Assembly: GCF_000936425.1 (NCBI RefSeq)
Contig: NZ_AVFK01000002.1
Span: 124,001 to 188,000, forward strand
DNA: 64,000 bases
Reading direction: 5' to 3'
From: Skermanella aerolata KACC 11604
Lineage (GTDB): Bacteria > Pseudomonadota > Alphaproteobacteria > Azospirillales > Azospirillaceae
The first letter of the stretch is position 1. Each line of letters begins with the position of its first letter. The notes beneath the pieces are model-generated. The model saw only the letters and a program-made list of their open reading frames with translations, ran no database searches and was not told where the DNA came from. Shown piece after piece: positions 7,774 through 16,518 of this stretch. The position numbers and the translations under genes are program-made.

Positions 7774-9363
7774 TTACTTCTTCGATGCCAGCCGGTACAG
7801 GTTGTTGTCGAAGCTCGGTCCCCAGATCAGGCCCTTGACGCTTGCGCGCTCGACCGGAACTTCGACCTGCTGGAACATCACGACAAAGGGGCTATCGGTC
7901 ATCACGACCTTCTGAAGCTCGTGGTAGATCTCCACCCGCTTATCTGCATCGCGCTCGACCACGGCGGCCTTGGTCTTCTGCGTCAGTTCCGGGATGTCCC
8001 AGGAATTGCGCCATGCCAGCGTCTTGGACGGGCCGTTGTCGGCATTGTCGGGATTGGAGGCGAAGGTCTCCGCATTGGTGTGCGGGTCCTGATAGTCGGC
8101 GCCCCACTGGCCGATATAGATGTCCTGGTTGCGCGACCGGTACTTGGTCAGCGCCTGCTTGCCGTCCATCGGCAGCAGCTCGATCTTGACGCCGGCCGCG
8201 GCGGCGCTGGCCTGGATCGTCTGCGCCAGATCGGTCCAGGGCGTCACGTTGCGGACGTCCATGGTGACCGTAAAGCCGTCGGGGTAACCGGCGGCCGTCA
8301 GCAGTTCGCGCGCCTTGGCGGGATCGTACTTGAACGGCTTGTCGTCGAGCGAGCCCAAGAAACCCTTGGGCAGGAACGACTGGTGGATCGTCGCGATGCC
8401 GTTCATGATCGTCCGGCCCATCGCGTCGTAATCGACCAGGTAGCGGAAAGCCTGACGGACCTCGGGCTTGGCGAGGATCGGGTTCTTCTGGTTCAGGCTG
8501 ATGTACCAGAGCGTCCCCTTGGGCGCCTCGACGATGCGGACATCCTTGGACGACCGCAGGGCATCCAGCTGCTCCGGCTTCAGGTTGCGGGCGACATCGA
8601 CGTCGCCCTTCTCCAGCAGCAGGCGCTGGGTCGCCGGCTCGGCGATGTGGCGCAGGATGACACGCTTCATCTCCGGGGCGCCCTGCCAGTAGGCCGGATT
8701 GGCATCTAGCGTCAGGGATTCGTTGGCCTTCCACTGGCGGAGCTTGAAGGCGCCCGATCCGGCGGAGTTGGTCTTCAGCCAACTATAGCCGAAGTCGCCG
8801 TCCTTCTCGTTCTGCTTCAGCAGCTTGGCATCGACCACGGAGGCAACATCGGCAGTCAGGCAGTTCAGCACGAAGGTCGGCGCATAGGCTTGGTCCGTCT
8901 CCATCACCAGCGTTCGAGCATCGGCCGCCTTGATCTTCTGATCGACGTTATCCTTGGTGAAGCCGAACTGCGTCAGGATGAACGCCGGCGACTTGTTCAG
9001 CTTGACGGCACGCTGGAGTGAGAACGCGGCGTCCTCCGCGGTCAACGGGTTGCCGGAGTGGAACTTGACGCCGTCGCGGATCTTGAAGGTATAAGTCTTA
9101 CCGTCCTCGGAAACGGTCCAGCTTTCCGCAACTGCCGGAACGATCTTGCTGGTATCCTTGAGGTCGATACCGATCAGGCGGTCATAGACCTGGGCGCCGT
9201 ACTCGGCGCCCGACACTTCGAAGATCTCGGCTGGATCAAGGCTGATGATGTCGTCGAACTGCCACGCCATGACGAGGCTGTCCTTCGGCGTCTCGGCGAA
9301 AGCCGGTGTCGCCGCCAGTGCTACGAAGGCGGCTCCGATCAGACTCCGGGTGAACTTGTTCAT
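7774..9363 (-). CDS. ABC transporter substrate-binding protein, family 5 (SBP_bac_5)
   Basis: The 529-residue periplasmic protein has a clear Sec signal peptide (MNKFTRSLIGAAFVALAATPAFA, cut after AFA). SBP5 landmarks follow: VPAVAESWTVSEDGKTYTF, GVKFHSGNPLTAEDAAFSLQR and FRYLVDYDAMG. It is the first gene of the importer operon and the only one with a long upstream gap (9364-9544), so the promoter probably lies there. Binding proteins of this family capture peptides, opines, glutathione or metal chelates; the ligand cannot be predicted here. Confidence 0.93.
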   Translation of the reverse strand: MNKFTRSLIGAAFVALAATPAFAETPKDSLVMAWQFDDIISLDPAEIFEVSGAEYGAQVYDRLIGIDLKDTSKIVPAVAESWTVSEDGKTYTFKIRDGVKFHSGNPLTAEDAAFSLQRAVKLNKSPAFILTQFGFTKDNVDQKIKAADARTLVMETDQAYAPTFVLNCLTADVASVVDAKLLKQNEKDGDFGYSWLKTNSAGSGAFKLRQWKANESLTLDANPAYWQGAPEMKRVILRHIAEPATQRLLLEKGDVDVARNLKPEQLDALRSSKDVRIVEAPKGTLWYISLNQKNPILAKPEVRQAFRYLVDYDAMGRTIMNGIATIHQSFLPKGFLGSLDDKPFKYDPAKARELLTAAGYPDGFTVTMDVRNVTPWTDLAQTIQASAAAAGVKIELLPMDGKQALTKYRSRNQDIYIGQWGADYQDPHTNAETFASNPDNADNGPSKTLAWRNSWDIPELTQKTKAAVVERDADKRVEIYHELQKVVMTDSPFVVMFQQVEVPVERASVKGLIWGPSFDNNLYRLASKK

Positions 9364-9544
9364 CGAGCAGCCTCTTTCCTGTCCGTACTTTTCTGATGGA
9401 ATCGCCCGTCCTGCGCGGGGTCGGGACTATTCGTCCCGACCAGGGCGGCGGCGATTGTTCGGGAGAGGATTGACCACCCGGTCAAGCCCTGTCAAGGGCA
9501 CTGCCGGATTGTTGAATTTTCAGTGATTACATAGCTCTGCATCG

Positions 9545-9865
9545 TCACGCGGGAGGGTCCCGGCGGCGTTTCCGCCGCCATTCGGTCCAGCGGCGCTCGC
9601 CCCGGATCATCAGTCCCGCCGTTGGCCGGCGCAGGAAGGGGACGTCCAAAGCCAGGAGCAGCACGCCCAGGGGAACCATCCAGAAGCCGAGGATCGGCAG
9701 GAAACCTAGGAAGCCGCCAACGATCAGGAGGACACCGGACGGTATCCTGATCCAGCGCGCGTCGGGCTTGCGGAGGCCGCCCACGGGCCTCGCTATCCAG
9801 CTGGGGAGGCGTCCTTGGAGGCGGTCGAGGCTGCGGTCCAGCCTGCGGTCATCGGTGTTGGTCAT
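9545..9865 (-). CDS. Small two-helix membrane protein, unknown function
   Basis: The 106-residue protein has a charged N terminus, two adjacent hydrophobic segments (GVLLIVGGFLGFLPIL and WMVPLGVLLLALDVPFL) and a very basic tail (RRWTEWRRKRRRDPPA). The layout resembles short conserved alphaproteobacterial inner-membrane proteins, some mislabelled tryptophan synthase subunits in databases, but I cannot name the family securely. ATG at 9865 is preferred over an upstream in-frame TTG at 9877. It is transcribed alone, away from the two small hydrophilic genes that follow on the same strand. Confidence 0.6.
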   Translation of the reverse strand: MTNTDDRRLDRSLDRLQGRLPSWIARPVGGLRKPDARWIRIPSGVLLIVGGFLGFLPILGFWMVPLGVLLLALDVPFLRRPTAGLMIRGERRWTEWRRKRRRDPPA

Positions 9866-9932
9866 GATGCCGCTCAACTGGGGATTCGCAGCCCGACGCT
9901 CAAGCGGAATCTGTCAGCCTTATCCAGCCGTG

Positions 9933-10136
9933 TCAGCTCTTGGTGGCCGGGTCATGGGTATGGTGCCGGTCCCCTTCGCCACCGCCGCCCGAAACGCGGC
10001 TGCGGTCCGGATTGGTCGGCTCGCCCGGTGCCGGCTTGTGTTCCTTGGTGTGGTGGGTTTCCGGCTTGTCGGCGTTCTGCTGGCTGCTGCCGGGGCCGCC
10101 TTTATGGCGGTTGGTGTCTGCCGTGTTTCTGGACAT
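9933..10136 (-). CDS. Small hydrophilic protein, unknown function
   Basis: The 67-residue protein is strongly hydrophilic and probably disordered, rich in His, Lys, Gly, Asp and Pro (for example HHTKEHKPAPGEP and GGGGEGDRHH). It has no hydrophobic segment. It begins 2 bases after the stop of the next small gene upstream, so the pair is likely co-transcribed. Composition alone suggests a stress or hydrophilin-like role, which is speculation. A short protein of low complexity carries weak coding evidence; the operon spacing is the main support. Confidence 0.5.
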   Translation of the reverse strand: MSRNTADTNRHKGGPGSSQQNADKPETHHTKEHKPAPGEPTNPDRSRVSGGGGEGDRHHTHDPATKS

Positions 10137-10138
10137 GA

Positions 10139-10327
10139 TTACCGGTCCTGCTGAAAGCCCTTGTGGGTCGTGTTCTGCTTGATATTGCCCTGCCGGTCCT
10201 GCTCCTTGAGGTTGGATGGGGTGCTGTCCACGGACGGCGTGTCCGCCGTGGCGTTGCCTTCGGGGGCGGCGCCGGGCCCTTTGTCGGAGCGGCCTGCGGG
10301 CGGGACGGGGGGCGGGTGATTGGACAT
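10139..10327 (-). CDS. Small hydrophilic protein ending in NIKQNTTHKGFQQDR
   Basis: The 62-residue protein is Pro/Gly/Asn-rich and predicted disordered. Its C-terminal stretch (EQDRQGNIKQNTTHKGFQQDR) resembles a recurrent tail I associate with small conserved alphaproteobacterial proteins of unknown function. A good ribosome binding site (GGAGG) lies about 7 bases before the ATG at 10327. It is the first gene of a two-gene unit with the following small hydrophilic gene. Opposite-strand starts nearby read through this region but have no comparable ribosome site. Confidence 0.55.
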   Translation of the reverse strand: MSNHPPPVPPAGRSDKGPGAAPEGNATADTPSVDSTPSNLKEQDRQGNIKQNTTHKGFQQDR

Positions 10328-10459
10328 CGGTTACCTCCGTTCAAAGGTGGATGTCTTCTCTCCAACAGGCGATCGGCGGGGGCGTTCCGGCCGACATTCA
10401 TTCCGGCGATTGGGCGTGCTATGGAGCGGTTCTTATGTCCGAAAAGGGTGGAGCGAAGC

Positions 10460-11770
10460 ATGGAGCCGGCGGTGGCATCCGACTGCGAGGATATGGCCGG
10501 CGGGATGATCGCGGCCAAACGGTACCGGGCGGCGCGGCGTTTGCTGATGGGGCAGGAGGTCTTGACCCGGAATGGACACGCGCTGCTGGGCCGGGCTTAT
10601 CTGGGAATGAAGGATTACGAGCCGGCGCTCCATCATCTGGGCGTCGCGGCAGAGATGGACCCCGACGACCTGGAAACCCTGATCCATCTGGCGCGAGCCT
10701 GCACGGCTTCAGGACGGCCCCATACCGCTATACGGATGCTGGAGCGGGTGACGGCAACTCGTCCCGACCATGCCGAAGCCTGCGAGGCGCTGGCCGGCGC
10801 CTACCGCCGCGATGCCCGGTATGCCGATGCGATCCAGTTGGTGAAGGCTGCCGAAGCGGCAGAGGTGCGGACGGGGCAGCTTCTCTATGAAGAGGCGATG
10901 TGCCTCCATGCCTTGGGCGAGGCCGCCGGAGCACTGGTAGTGTGGGACAAGCTGCTTGACCTGGACGGCGGTCTGGCGGCCGGCTGGTTCCAGAGTCATG
11001 CCGCCGCACTTCAGGTCGTATCGCTGGACGAGGCGCTTCGGCGCCTCCGTCGCGCGGCGGAATGCCATGGAGCTAACGGCAAGTACTGGGCGTTCCTGGC
11101 GGCGTACGCGATTTTCGTAGGGGACGAGGAAGAGGCGGCGGCGATCGCCGCCGGACCGCTGGCGGCACGTCCTCATCATAGTGCGCTGATCGATGGCGTT
11201 CGGGCCTTGCTGCCGCACCTGTCGGCGGATTTCCGCCTCTTCGGGTGCAGCGGGCATCTGCTCCGGCATGCGGTCGCGGCGGCTGGACAGGCGGGTTTGG
11301 TGCTGGAATTCGGCGTTCGGCGGGGAACGTCCACCACCCACATCGCCGAAGCCGCCGGGCAACCCGTTCACGGCTTCGACTCATTTGAAGGCTTGCCGGA
11401 GGGTTGGGGAAGCCAGCCGCAGGGCAGTTTCACGACCGAACTGGAACTGCCGCCGGTGCCCGCCAACGTGACGCTTCATGCCGGCTGGTTCGAGGATACG
11501 CTAGCACCATTCCTTGCCGGGCATCCCGGACCTGTGCGGTTCGTCAATATCGACTGCGATATCTACTCGTCCGCCCGAACGGTGCTGACAGGACTGGCGG
11601 ATCGCCTGCGTCCCGGCTCCATTCTGGTATTCGACGAATATATCGGCAACCAGACTTGGCATGAGCACGAGTACAAGGCCTTCCAGGAATTCGTCGCGGA
11701 ACACGGCACGCGCTACGAATACTTTGCGGCTTGTCCGTTCACGAGACAGGTGGCGGTCAGGATTTTGTAA
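10460..11770 (+). CDS. TPR-repeat protein with C-terminal TylF/Methyltransf_24-type methyltransferase domain
   Basis: The 436-residue protein has an N-terminal half of tetratricopeptide-like helices (GRAYLGMKDYEPALHHLGVAAEMDP, LARACTASGRPHTAIRMLERV). A class I methyltransferase domain follows with LEFGVRRGTSTTHIAE (motif I), VHGFDSFEGLPEGWG and FVNIDCDIYSSARTVL, then IGNQTWHEHEYKAF. This resembles macrocin-O-methyltransferase (TylF)-like proteins encoded near surface glycan genes. ATG at 10460 has a ribosome site (GGTGGAG) 6 bases upstream; ATG at 10421 is an alternative without one. TPR fusion suggests a protein or glycan partner, which is inference. It is monocistronic. Confidence 0.82.
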   Translation: MEPAVASDCEDMAGGMIAAKRYRAARRLLMGQEVLTRNGHALLGRAYLGMKDYEPALHHLGVAAEMDPDDLETLIHLARACTASGRPHTAIRMLERVTATRPDHAEACEALAGAYRRDARYADAIQLVKAAEAAEVRTGQLLYEEAMCLHALGEAAGALVVWDKLLDLDGGLAAGWFQSHAAALQVVSLDEALRRLRRAAECHGANGKYWAFLAAYAIFVGDEEEAAAIAAGPLAARPHHSALIDGVRALLPHLSADFRLFGCSGHLLRHAVAAAGQAGLVLEFGVRRGTSTTHIAEAAGQPVHGFDSFEGLPEGWGSQPQGSFTTELELPPVPANVTLHAGWFEDTLAPFLAGHPGPVRFVNIDCDIYSSARTVLTGLADRLRPGSILVFDEYIGNQTWHEHEYKAFQEFVAEHGTRYEYFAACPFTRQVAVRIL

Positions 11771-12152
11771 TATCGGTTGCCGAGAAATTCGAAAAGTATT
11801 TTGGTGAGGTAAAATCGAAGGTAATTAAATGTTCATAAGGGTTTTGCCAAAATCAGTTCGCGTAAGCCATATTTTGGCCGTTCTCTCTCCCTTCCCGTCA
11901 TACCAAGACTTGATCTTGGTATCACCTTTCAGGAACTGAGCGGTTGAAATCCGGGCTTCAGGTTGAAATCCTCACGGCAGTTTTCGCCGGGAGATGCCAA
12001 GATCAAGTCTTGGCATGACGATAGAGCGGAGGAAAATGCCAGAGTGACGCGCTGCTATGTTCTGGAACAGCGCTTATGGGATCAAGTCCGGGGATGAACA
12101 AAAAAACGGGACTCGATCTGAAATCTTGGGGAGTGTCGTCTGTCGAGAGGAA
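11771..12152. other. Intergenic region with palindromic repeat, no gene seen
   Basis: This 382-base gap is distinctly A/T-richer than its surroundings just after the methyltransferase gene (for example AAGTATTTTGGTGAGG). It contains the inverted-repeat element described separately at 11896-12020. No reading frame with plausible codon use or a ribosome site was found. The remainder holds whatever terminates the upstream gene, and the 3' flank of the tRNA on the minus strand. Confidence 0.6.
11896..12020. repeat. 125-bp palindromic repeat element (REP/MITE-like)
   Basis: Two 28-base arms face each other: 11896-11923 and 11993-12020. They match when one is reverse-complemented except at two positions. 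Each arm is itself a near palindrome (CCAAGA-CTTGA-TCTTGG). A 69-base spacer separates them. This layout matches the dispersed palindromic elements common in alphaproteobacterial intergenic DNA, often with a TTGA-type loop. A similar but unrelated-in-detail palindrome sits at 59555-59571. No transposase is present. Confidence 0.7.
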
Positions 12153-12227
12153 TGGTGGGCGCAGTAGGGATTGAACCTACGACCCCACCCGTGTGAAGGG
12201 TGTGCTCTCCCGCTGAGCTATGCGCCC
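12153..12227 (-). tRNA. tRNA-Val (anticodon CAC)
   Basis: Read on the minus strand, the acceptor stem GGGCGCA/TGCGCCC, D arm (GCTC..GAGC), anticodon stem CACCC/GGGTG with loop TTCACAC, and T arm GTAGG-TTCAATC-CCTAC all pair. The anticodon is CAC (valine, GTG codon). The CCA end is encoded (complement of 12153-12155). It is flanked by the palindromic repeat region and the DUF3108 gene. No integrase or attachment duplication is seen beside it. Confidence 0.95.
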
Positions 12228-12400
12228 ATTCCTCTGACCGTCCGGCCCAGGGGCCGTCGCGGCGGAGGCCCTATTTATTGGGCGTCCGATATGATGTCAA
12301 GCGTCGGAAACGCCGATCACGAAATTCGGCGCCGGGTTGGATGGCAATTCGCGGGAGCTACATGGATAATCCAGCGTCCACGGTTTTGCGGGAGTCTTCT

Positions 12401-13234
12401 GTGCGGATGTTCACAACATGGCGGTCCATCGGGAAGGCGGCTCTGCTGGGCGGTGCGGCACTGCTGACCGCATCGCAGGCTGGAGCCGCCGAGCCGGTCA
12501 GGCTTGGCTACGCGATCTATGCGGGAGGGTTCCACGTACTGGACGCCTCGATCGTGCTGGATGTCGGGCGCGAGGGCTACATGGTGGAGGTCAATGCCCA
12601 GACCCAGGGTATCCTAGGGACGTTTTTCCCTTGGCAGACCTTGGCGCGGTCCGACGGCAGGATGAATGCCGGAGAGGCGGAACCCCGCACCCATAAGCAG
12701 ACGGGCACGTGGCGCGGCAAGGACCGCGCGGTCGACCTGTACTACGACGGCAGCGGCAGCGTCCTTGCGGAGGTTCGCCCGCCTGACGACCCAGCTGAGC
12801 GGGAGCCGGTGCCGCCGGAGATGGTGCCGGGAACCACCGATCCGCTGTCCGCCGTGCTGTCGGTGGCTGGCGCCGTCGCCGTTGGGCGCGGATGTTCGGA
12901 GACGGTGCCAGTGTTCGACGGACGGCGGCGCTACGACCTGACGTTCAAGGAGATGGGCAGCAGGAACCTGCCGCCCAGCAAGTATTCCGTCTTCAGCGGC
13001 GCCGCCGTCCAGTGTCAGGTCACGTCGAAGGTGCTGGCGGGCAACTGGAAGAAGGACGGCGGTGCCGTCTCCAACGACGAGAAGAGGAAGCCGGTGGCTC
13101 TGATGCTGGCTCCGGTCGTCGAGGGGATGCCGCCGGTGCCGGTCCGGCTGGAAGGCGAGAGCCGGTTCGGCGAGGTCATCATGCATCTGACCTCGGCCGA
13201 GCCGATCGTATCTTCGGGTGCGGTAGCTCAGTGA
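12401..13234 (+). CDS. DUF3108 domain-containing periplasmic protein
   Basis: The roughly 277-residue protein has a signal peptide (ending GGAALLTASQAGA, cut before AEP). A DUF3108-type body follows: LGYAIYAGGFHVLDASIVLDV, a middle WRGKDRAVDLYYDG, DPLSAVLSV, CSETVPVFDGRRRYDLTF and a C-terminal PVPVRLEGESRFGEVIMHL. DUF3108 proteins are exported and of unknown function. GTG at 12401 has a GGAG site 6 bases upstream; ATG at 12362 (13 extra residues) is also possible. Its 3' end overlaps the end of cydB on the opposite strand by 7 bases, which leaves no room for a cydX gene. Confidence 0.8.
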   Translation: MRMFTTWRSIGKAALLGGAALLTASQAGAAEPVRLGYAIYAGGFHVLDASIVLDVGREGYMVEVNAQTQGILGTFFPWQTLARSDGRMNAGEAEPRTHKQTGTWRGKDRAVDLYYDGSGSVLAEVRPPDDPAEREPVPPEMVPGTTDPLSAVLSVAGAVAVGRGCSETVPVFDGRRRYDLTFKEMGSRNLPPSKYSVFSGAAVQCQVTSKVLAGNWKKDGGAVSNDEKRKPVALMLAPVVEGMPPVPVRLEGESRFGEVIMHLTSAEPIVSSGAVAQ

Positions 13235-14238
13235 TACCCAACGCCCTCGGTCACCTTGCCGCGGAACACGTAGTAGGAATAGACCGTGTAGAACAGGATC
13301 GTCGGGATCAGGAAGACCATGCCGACCAGCAGGAATTCCTGCGTCTCCGGCGGTGAGGCCGCGTCCCAGATGCTGATGTCAGGCGGAATCACATTGGGCC
13401 ACAGGCTAACCGCCAGACCCAGGAAGGACAGCAGGAACAGGCCCATCGTGATCACGAAGGGCTGGACCTCCCGCCGGTTGTTGATCGCCCGCCAGAACAG
13501 CAGCGCCAGACCGGCCGTCATGATCGGCACGGGCGACAGGTACAGGATGTTCGGCCAGGAGAACCAGCGCTGCGCGATCGTATCGTTGAGCAGCGGGGTC
13601 CAGATGCTGACCACGGCGACGAACCCGACGACGACCAGGAACAGCGGCTTCGACAGGTTGAAGGCCCATTCCTGGAGCGAGCCCTCCGTCCGCCAGATCA
13701 GCCAGGTGCAACCGAGCAGCGCATAGCCGGAAACCAGCGCCAGCCCCGTCACCACGGAGAAGATCGAGAACCAGTCGAACATGCCGCCGACATAGGCGCG
13801 ATCCTCGACATGGAAGCCCTGGATGAAAGCTCCCAGCGCCATGCCTTGGACCATGGTCGCGAGCAGCGAACCGAAGTGGAAACTGCGGTCCCACAGGAAG
13901 CGGCTGGCGTTCGCCTTGAAGCGGAACTCGAAGGCGACGCCCCGGAAGATCAGGGCGATCAGCATGACCAGCAGCGGCAGGTACAGCGCCGGCAGAATGA
14001 CCGCGTAGGCGAGGGGGAACGCCGCGAACAGTCCGGCTCCGCCCAGGATCAGCCAAGTTTCATTGAAGTCCCAGACCGGGGCGACCGTGTTCATCATGAC
14101 GTCGCGGTCGCTGTCCTTGCCGGCGAACGGGAAGAGGATGCCGAGGCCCAGGTCGAAGCCGTCCATCAGCACATACATGATGATCGCGAAGGCGACGATG
14201 CCGGTCCAGATCAGGGTGAGGTCCTGCCACCATTCCAT
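13228..14238 (-). CDS. cydB: Cytochrome bd ubiquinol oxidase subunit II
   Basis: The 336-residue protein has about eight to nine membrane helices. CydB landmarks are the N-terminal FAIIMYVLMDGFDLGLGILFPF and MNTVAPVWDFNETWLILGGAGLFAAFP, then RGVAFEFRFKA and the C-terminal PTILFYTVYSYYVFRGKV. CydB is the structural partner of CydA in the quinol oxidase that reduces O2 to water at low oxygen or under respiratory inhibition. It starts 6 bases after the cydA stop, so the two form one transcription unit. No cydX-type small gene follows because the next gene converges directly. Confidence 0.95.
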   Translation of the reverse strand: MEWWQDLTLIWTGIVAFAIIMYVLMDGFDLGLGILFPFAGKDSDRDVMMNTVAPVWDFNETWLILGGAGLFAAFPLAYAVILPALYLPLLVMLIALIFRGVAFEFRFKANASRFLWDRSFHFGSLLATMVQGMALGAFIQGFHVEDRAYVGGMFDWFSIFSVVTGLALVSGYALLGCTWLIWRTEGSLQEWAFNLSKPLFLVVVGFVAVVSIWTPLLNDTIAQRWFSWPNILYLSPVPIMTAGLALLFWRAINNRREVQPFVITMGLFLLSFLGLAVSLWPNVIPPDISIWDAASPPETQEFLLVGMVFLIPTILFYTVYSYYVFRGKVTEGVGYH

Positions 14239-14244
14239 CTCGGT

Positions 14245-15651
14245 TTACTCCGCCGGTTCGATACGTTCATCGGGCAGGGACATCGGCCGCTTCGGGCGGC
14301 CCACGTCGGCTACCGCATGGGGTTCGAGATCCTCGTAGGATGGCCTGGGGCCGATCTGGAGCAGGCGCAGGATGTAGTAAGTCCCGGCAGTGAAGATCAG
14401 CGCGTAGGTCACCAGAAAGGCGCCGAGCGAGGTGAGCGCGCCGGCGGTCGTCAGCGACGGCGTGACACCATCGGCTGTCCGTACCAAGCCCTGGACCATC
14501 CAAGGCTGTCGTCCGATCTCGGTCGTGAACCAGCCGGCGATAATTGCAATGAACCCGATAGGCGTCGTGGCGACGGTGATCCACTGGAACCAACGCGCTT
14601 CGAACAACTGCCGCCGCCATGTCAGGAACAGGAAGCCCAAGCCTACGAACAGCATCAAGAAGCCGATGCCGACCATGATGCGGAAGGTCCAGAAAACGAT
14701 CGGCACATAGGGCCGGTCCTGAGGCGCGAACTGCTTCAGCCCCGGAACCTTGCCGTTCAACTCGTGGGTCAGGATCAGGCTGGAGAGGTAAGGGATTCCG
14801 ATCTCGAAGTGGTTCTCCTCGGCTTCCATGTCCGGCCATGCGAACAGGATCAGCGGAGCGCCTTCGCCGCCTTCCCAATGGCCTTCCATCGCGGCGATCT
14901 TGGCCGGCTGCATCTCCATCGTCTTCAGGCCGTGCAGGTCGCCCAGCAGGATCTGAAGCGGCGCCAGCACGGCGATCATGCCGAGCGCCATCCGGTAGCT
15001 GATGCGGGTGTACTCGGCGAACTGGCCCCGAAGGATGTACCAGCCGCTGATGCCGGCGATCACGAAGGACGTCGTCAGGAAGGCGGCGGTGACCATGTGG
15101 GCGAGGCGGTAGGGGAACGAGGGGTTGAAGACCACTTCCCACCAGCTCGTCACGAAGAAGCGGCCATCGCGGATCTCGAACCCGGCGGGGGTGTGCAGCC
15201 AACTGTTGGACGACAGGATCCAGAACGACGAGATGATCGTGCCTAGCGCCACCATCAGGGCCGCGAAGAAGTGCATGCCGCGCGGCACCCGGTTGCGTCC
15301 GAACAGCAGGATGCCGAGGAATGCCGCTTCCAGGAAGAAGGCGGTCACGACTTCGTACTGGATCAGCGGCCCCAGCACGTTGCCGGTGATGTCGGACCAG
15401 CGGCTCCAGTTGGTGCCGAACTGGTACGACATGACGATGCCGGACACGACGCCCATCCCAAACGAGATCGCGAAGATCTTCGTCCAGAATTCCGACAGCA
15501 TCCGATAGACGTCCCGGCCGGTCCGCAACCACAGCGCTTCAAGCACCATGATCCAATTGGCGAGGCCAATAGTGAAGGCAGGAAAAAGAATATGAAAAGA
15601 TATCGTGAAAGCAAATTGAATACGAGACAACATCAACGGATCGATGTCCAT
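14245..15651 (-). CDS. cydA: Cytochrome bd ubiquinol oxidase subunit I, short (CIO-like) form
   Basis: The 468-residue protein begins MDIDPLMLSRIQFAFTISFH, whose His is the expected heme ligand, and contains the conserved GRQPW motif near residue 380. The length and compact Q-loop region match the cyanide-insensitive CioA branch rather than the ~520-residue E. coli CydA. It catalyses quinol oxidation in the cytoplasmic membrane together with CydB. ATG at 15651 is chosen for homology and a GGAGCGG ribosome site; upstream in-frame starts add unconserved residues. A stable hairpin lies 30 bases before the start. Confidence 0.93.
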   Translation of the reverse strand: MDIDPLMLSRIQFAFTISFHILFPAFTIGLANWIMVLEALWLRTGRDVYRMLSEFWTKIFAISFGMGVVSGIVMSYQFGTNWSRWSDITGNVLGPLIQYEVVTAFFLEAAFLGILLFGRNRVPRGMHFFAALMVALGTIISSFWILSSNSWLHTPAGFEIRDGRFFVTSWWEVVFNPSFPYRLAHMVTAAFLTTSFVIAGISGWYILRGQFAEYTRISYRMALGMIAVLAPLQILLGDLHGLKTMEMQPAKIAAMEGHWEGGEGAPLILFAWPDMEAEENHFEIGIPYLSSLILTHELNGKVPGLKQFAPQDRPYVPIVFWTFRIMVGIGFLMLFVGLGFLFLTWRRQLFEARWFQWITVATTPIGFIAIIAGWFTTEIGRQPWMVQGLVRTADGVTPSLTTAGALTSLGAFLVTYALIFTAGTYYILRLLQIGPRPSYEDLEPHAVADVGRPKRPMSLPDERIEPAE

Positions 15652-15680
15652 TGTCCGCTCCAGTCCTTGATCTGTGTGCC

Positions 15681-15712
15681 CCGGAACAGGGCTTTGACGC
15701 CCTTGGTTCCGG
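15681..15712 (-). promoter_or_regulatory. Stable hairpin in the cydAB leader
   Basis: CCGGAAC-AGGGC (15681-15692) pairs with GCCCT-(TG)-GTTCCGG (15699-15712), a 12-bp stem with a 6-base loop and a 2-base bulge. It lies between the end of the phosphoglycolate phosphatase gene and the cydA start on the same strand. No U-tract follows, so it is not a textbook terminator. It may be a read-through terminator, an attenuator or an RNA stabiliser; the sequence does not decide. Confidence 0.5.
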
Positions 15713-15843
15713 TACGACGAAGTTTGGAGCCGCATATCGCATTAACCAGTGCGACGACTTGGCATCCCTCTTTCGCGCGATCAATGGGCCTGCGGGCAAT
15801 AAGTTACGGCGCTGACATCAGCGAATTTCAATAATTCGGGCCT

Positions 15844-16518
15844 TCAGCGGTTGGCGAGAGTGTCCAGCATGGCAGGCAGTTCGGTGAAGTGGTCGATGAT
15901 CGCGTCGGCGCCCATCTCGGCGGTGGGGAAGTGCGGGTAGCCGTAGCTGACGGCGATTACCGGGATACCCGCGCCGCGTGCCGCCGCGATGTCGTTGTGG
16001 TTGTCGCCGACCATTACGGCCCCGTCCTTGGAAGCGCCCAGGCGCTCCATCACCCAGGAGACATGGCCGCCGTCCGGCTTCCGCACCGGCAGGGTATCGC
16101 CGCCCGCAACGGATTCGAAGTAGCGGGCAAGGTCGAGTTGGGCCAGCACTTCGGTCGTGACCCGTTCCGGCTTGTTGGTGCAGAGGCCGAGCTTGAGGCC
16201 GCGCGCCAGCAGGAGATCGAGCGTCTCGGGCACGCCGGGAAAGATCGAGTCCAGGGAGGAGGGCTGCTGTTCGTAGTAGTCGAGGAAAGTCTGGTAGATC
16301 TCGTCCGACGCCAGCGGGTCGATCTCGGCACCCGTCGCGGCGAAGGCTCGGCGGAGAAGGATCGGCGCGCCGTCGCCGACCATGCCCCTGACCTGCTCCA
16401 CGCCGATGGTGGGACGGCTGTACCGGGTCAGCAGCTTGTTGACCGCTCCCGTTATGTCCGGGGCGCTGTCGATCAGGGTTCCGTCCAGGTCGAAGATTAC
16501 GGCTTGAAGCTGAGGCAT
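15844..16518 (-). CDS. gph: Phosphoglycolate phosphatase (HAD superfamily)
   Basis: The 224-residue HAD hydrolase has motif I DLDGTLIDS near residues 9-17 (nucleophile and acid Asp), a motif II Thr/Ser region (LGLCTNKPE), the Lys region (RKPDGGHVSWVMERLG) and motif III/IV VMVGDNHNDIAAARGAG. It follows the Gph pattern: dephosphorylation of 2-phosphoglycolate from DNA repair or oxygenase activity, in the cytoplasm. ATG at 16518 places the DxD motif at its usual distance. It is divergent from glmU across a 154-base gap, so the two promoters probably lie there. Confidence 0.88.
   Translation of the reverse strand: MPQLQAVIFDLDGTLIDSAPDITGAVNKLLTRYSRPTIGVEQVRGMVGDGAPILLRRAFAATGAEIDPLASDEIYQTFLDYYEQQPSSLDSIFPGVPETLDLLLARGLKLGLCTNKPERVTTEVLAQLDLARYFESVAGGDTLPVRKPDGGHVSWVMERLGASKDGAVMVGDNHNDIAAARGAGIPVIAVSYGYPHFPTAEMGADAIIDHFTELPAMLDTLANR

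Noticed and set aside
12153-12227. tRNA-Val as an integration site for a mobile element
   Set aside because: No integrase gene and no direct repeat of the tRNA 3' end is visible in the neighbouring sequence.
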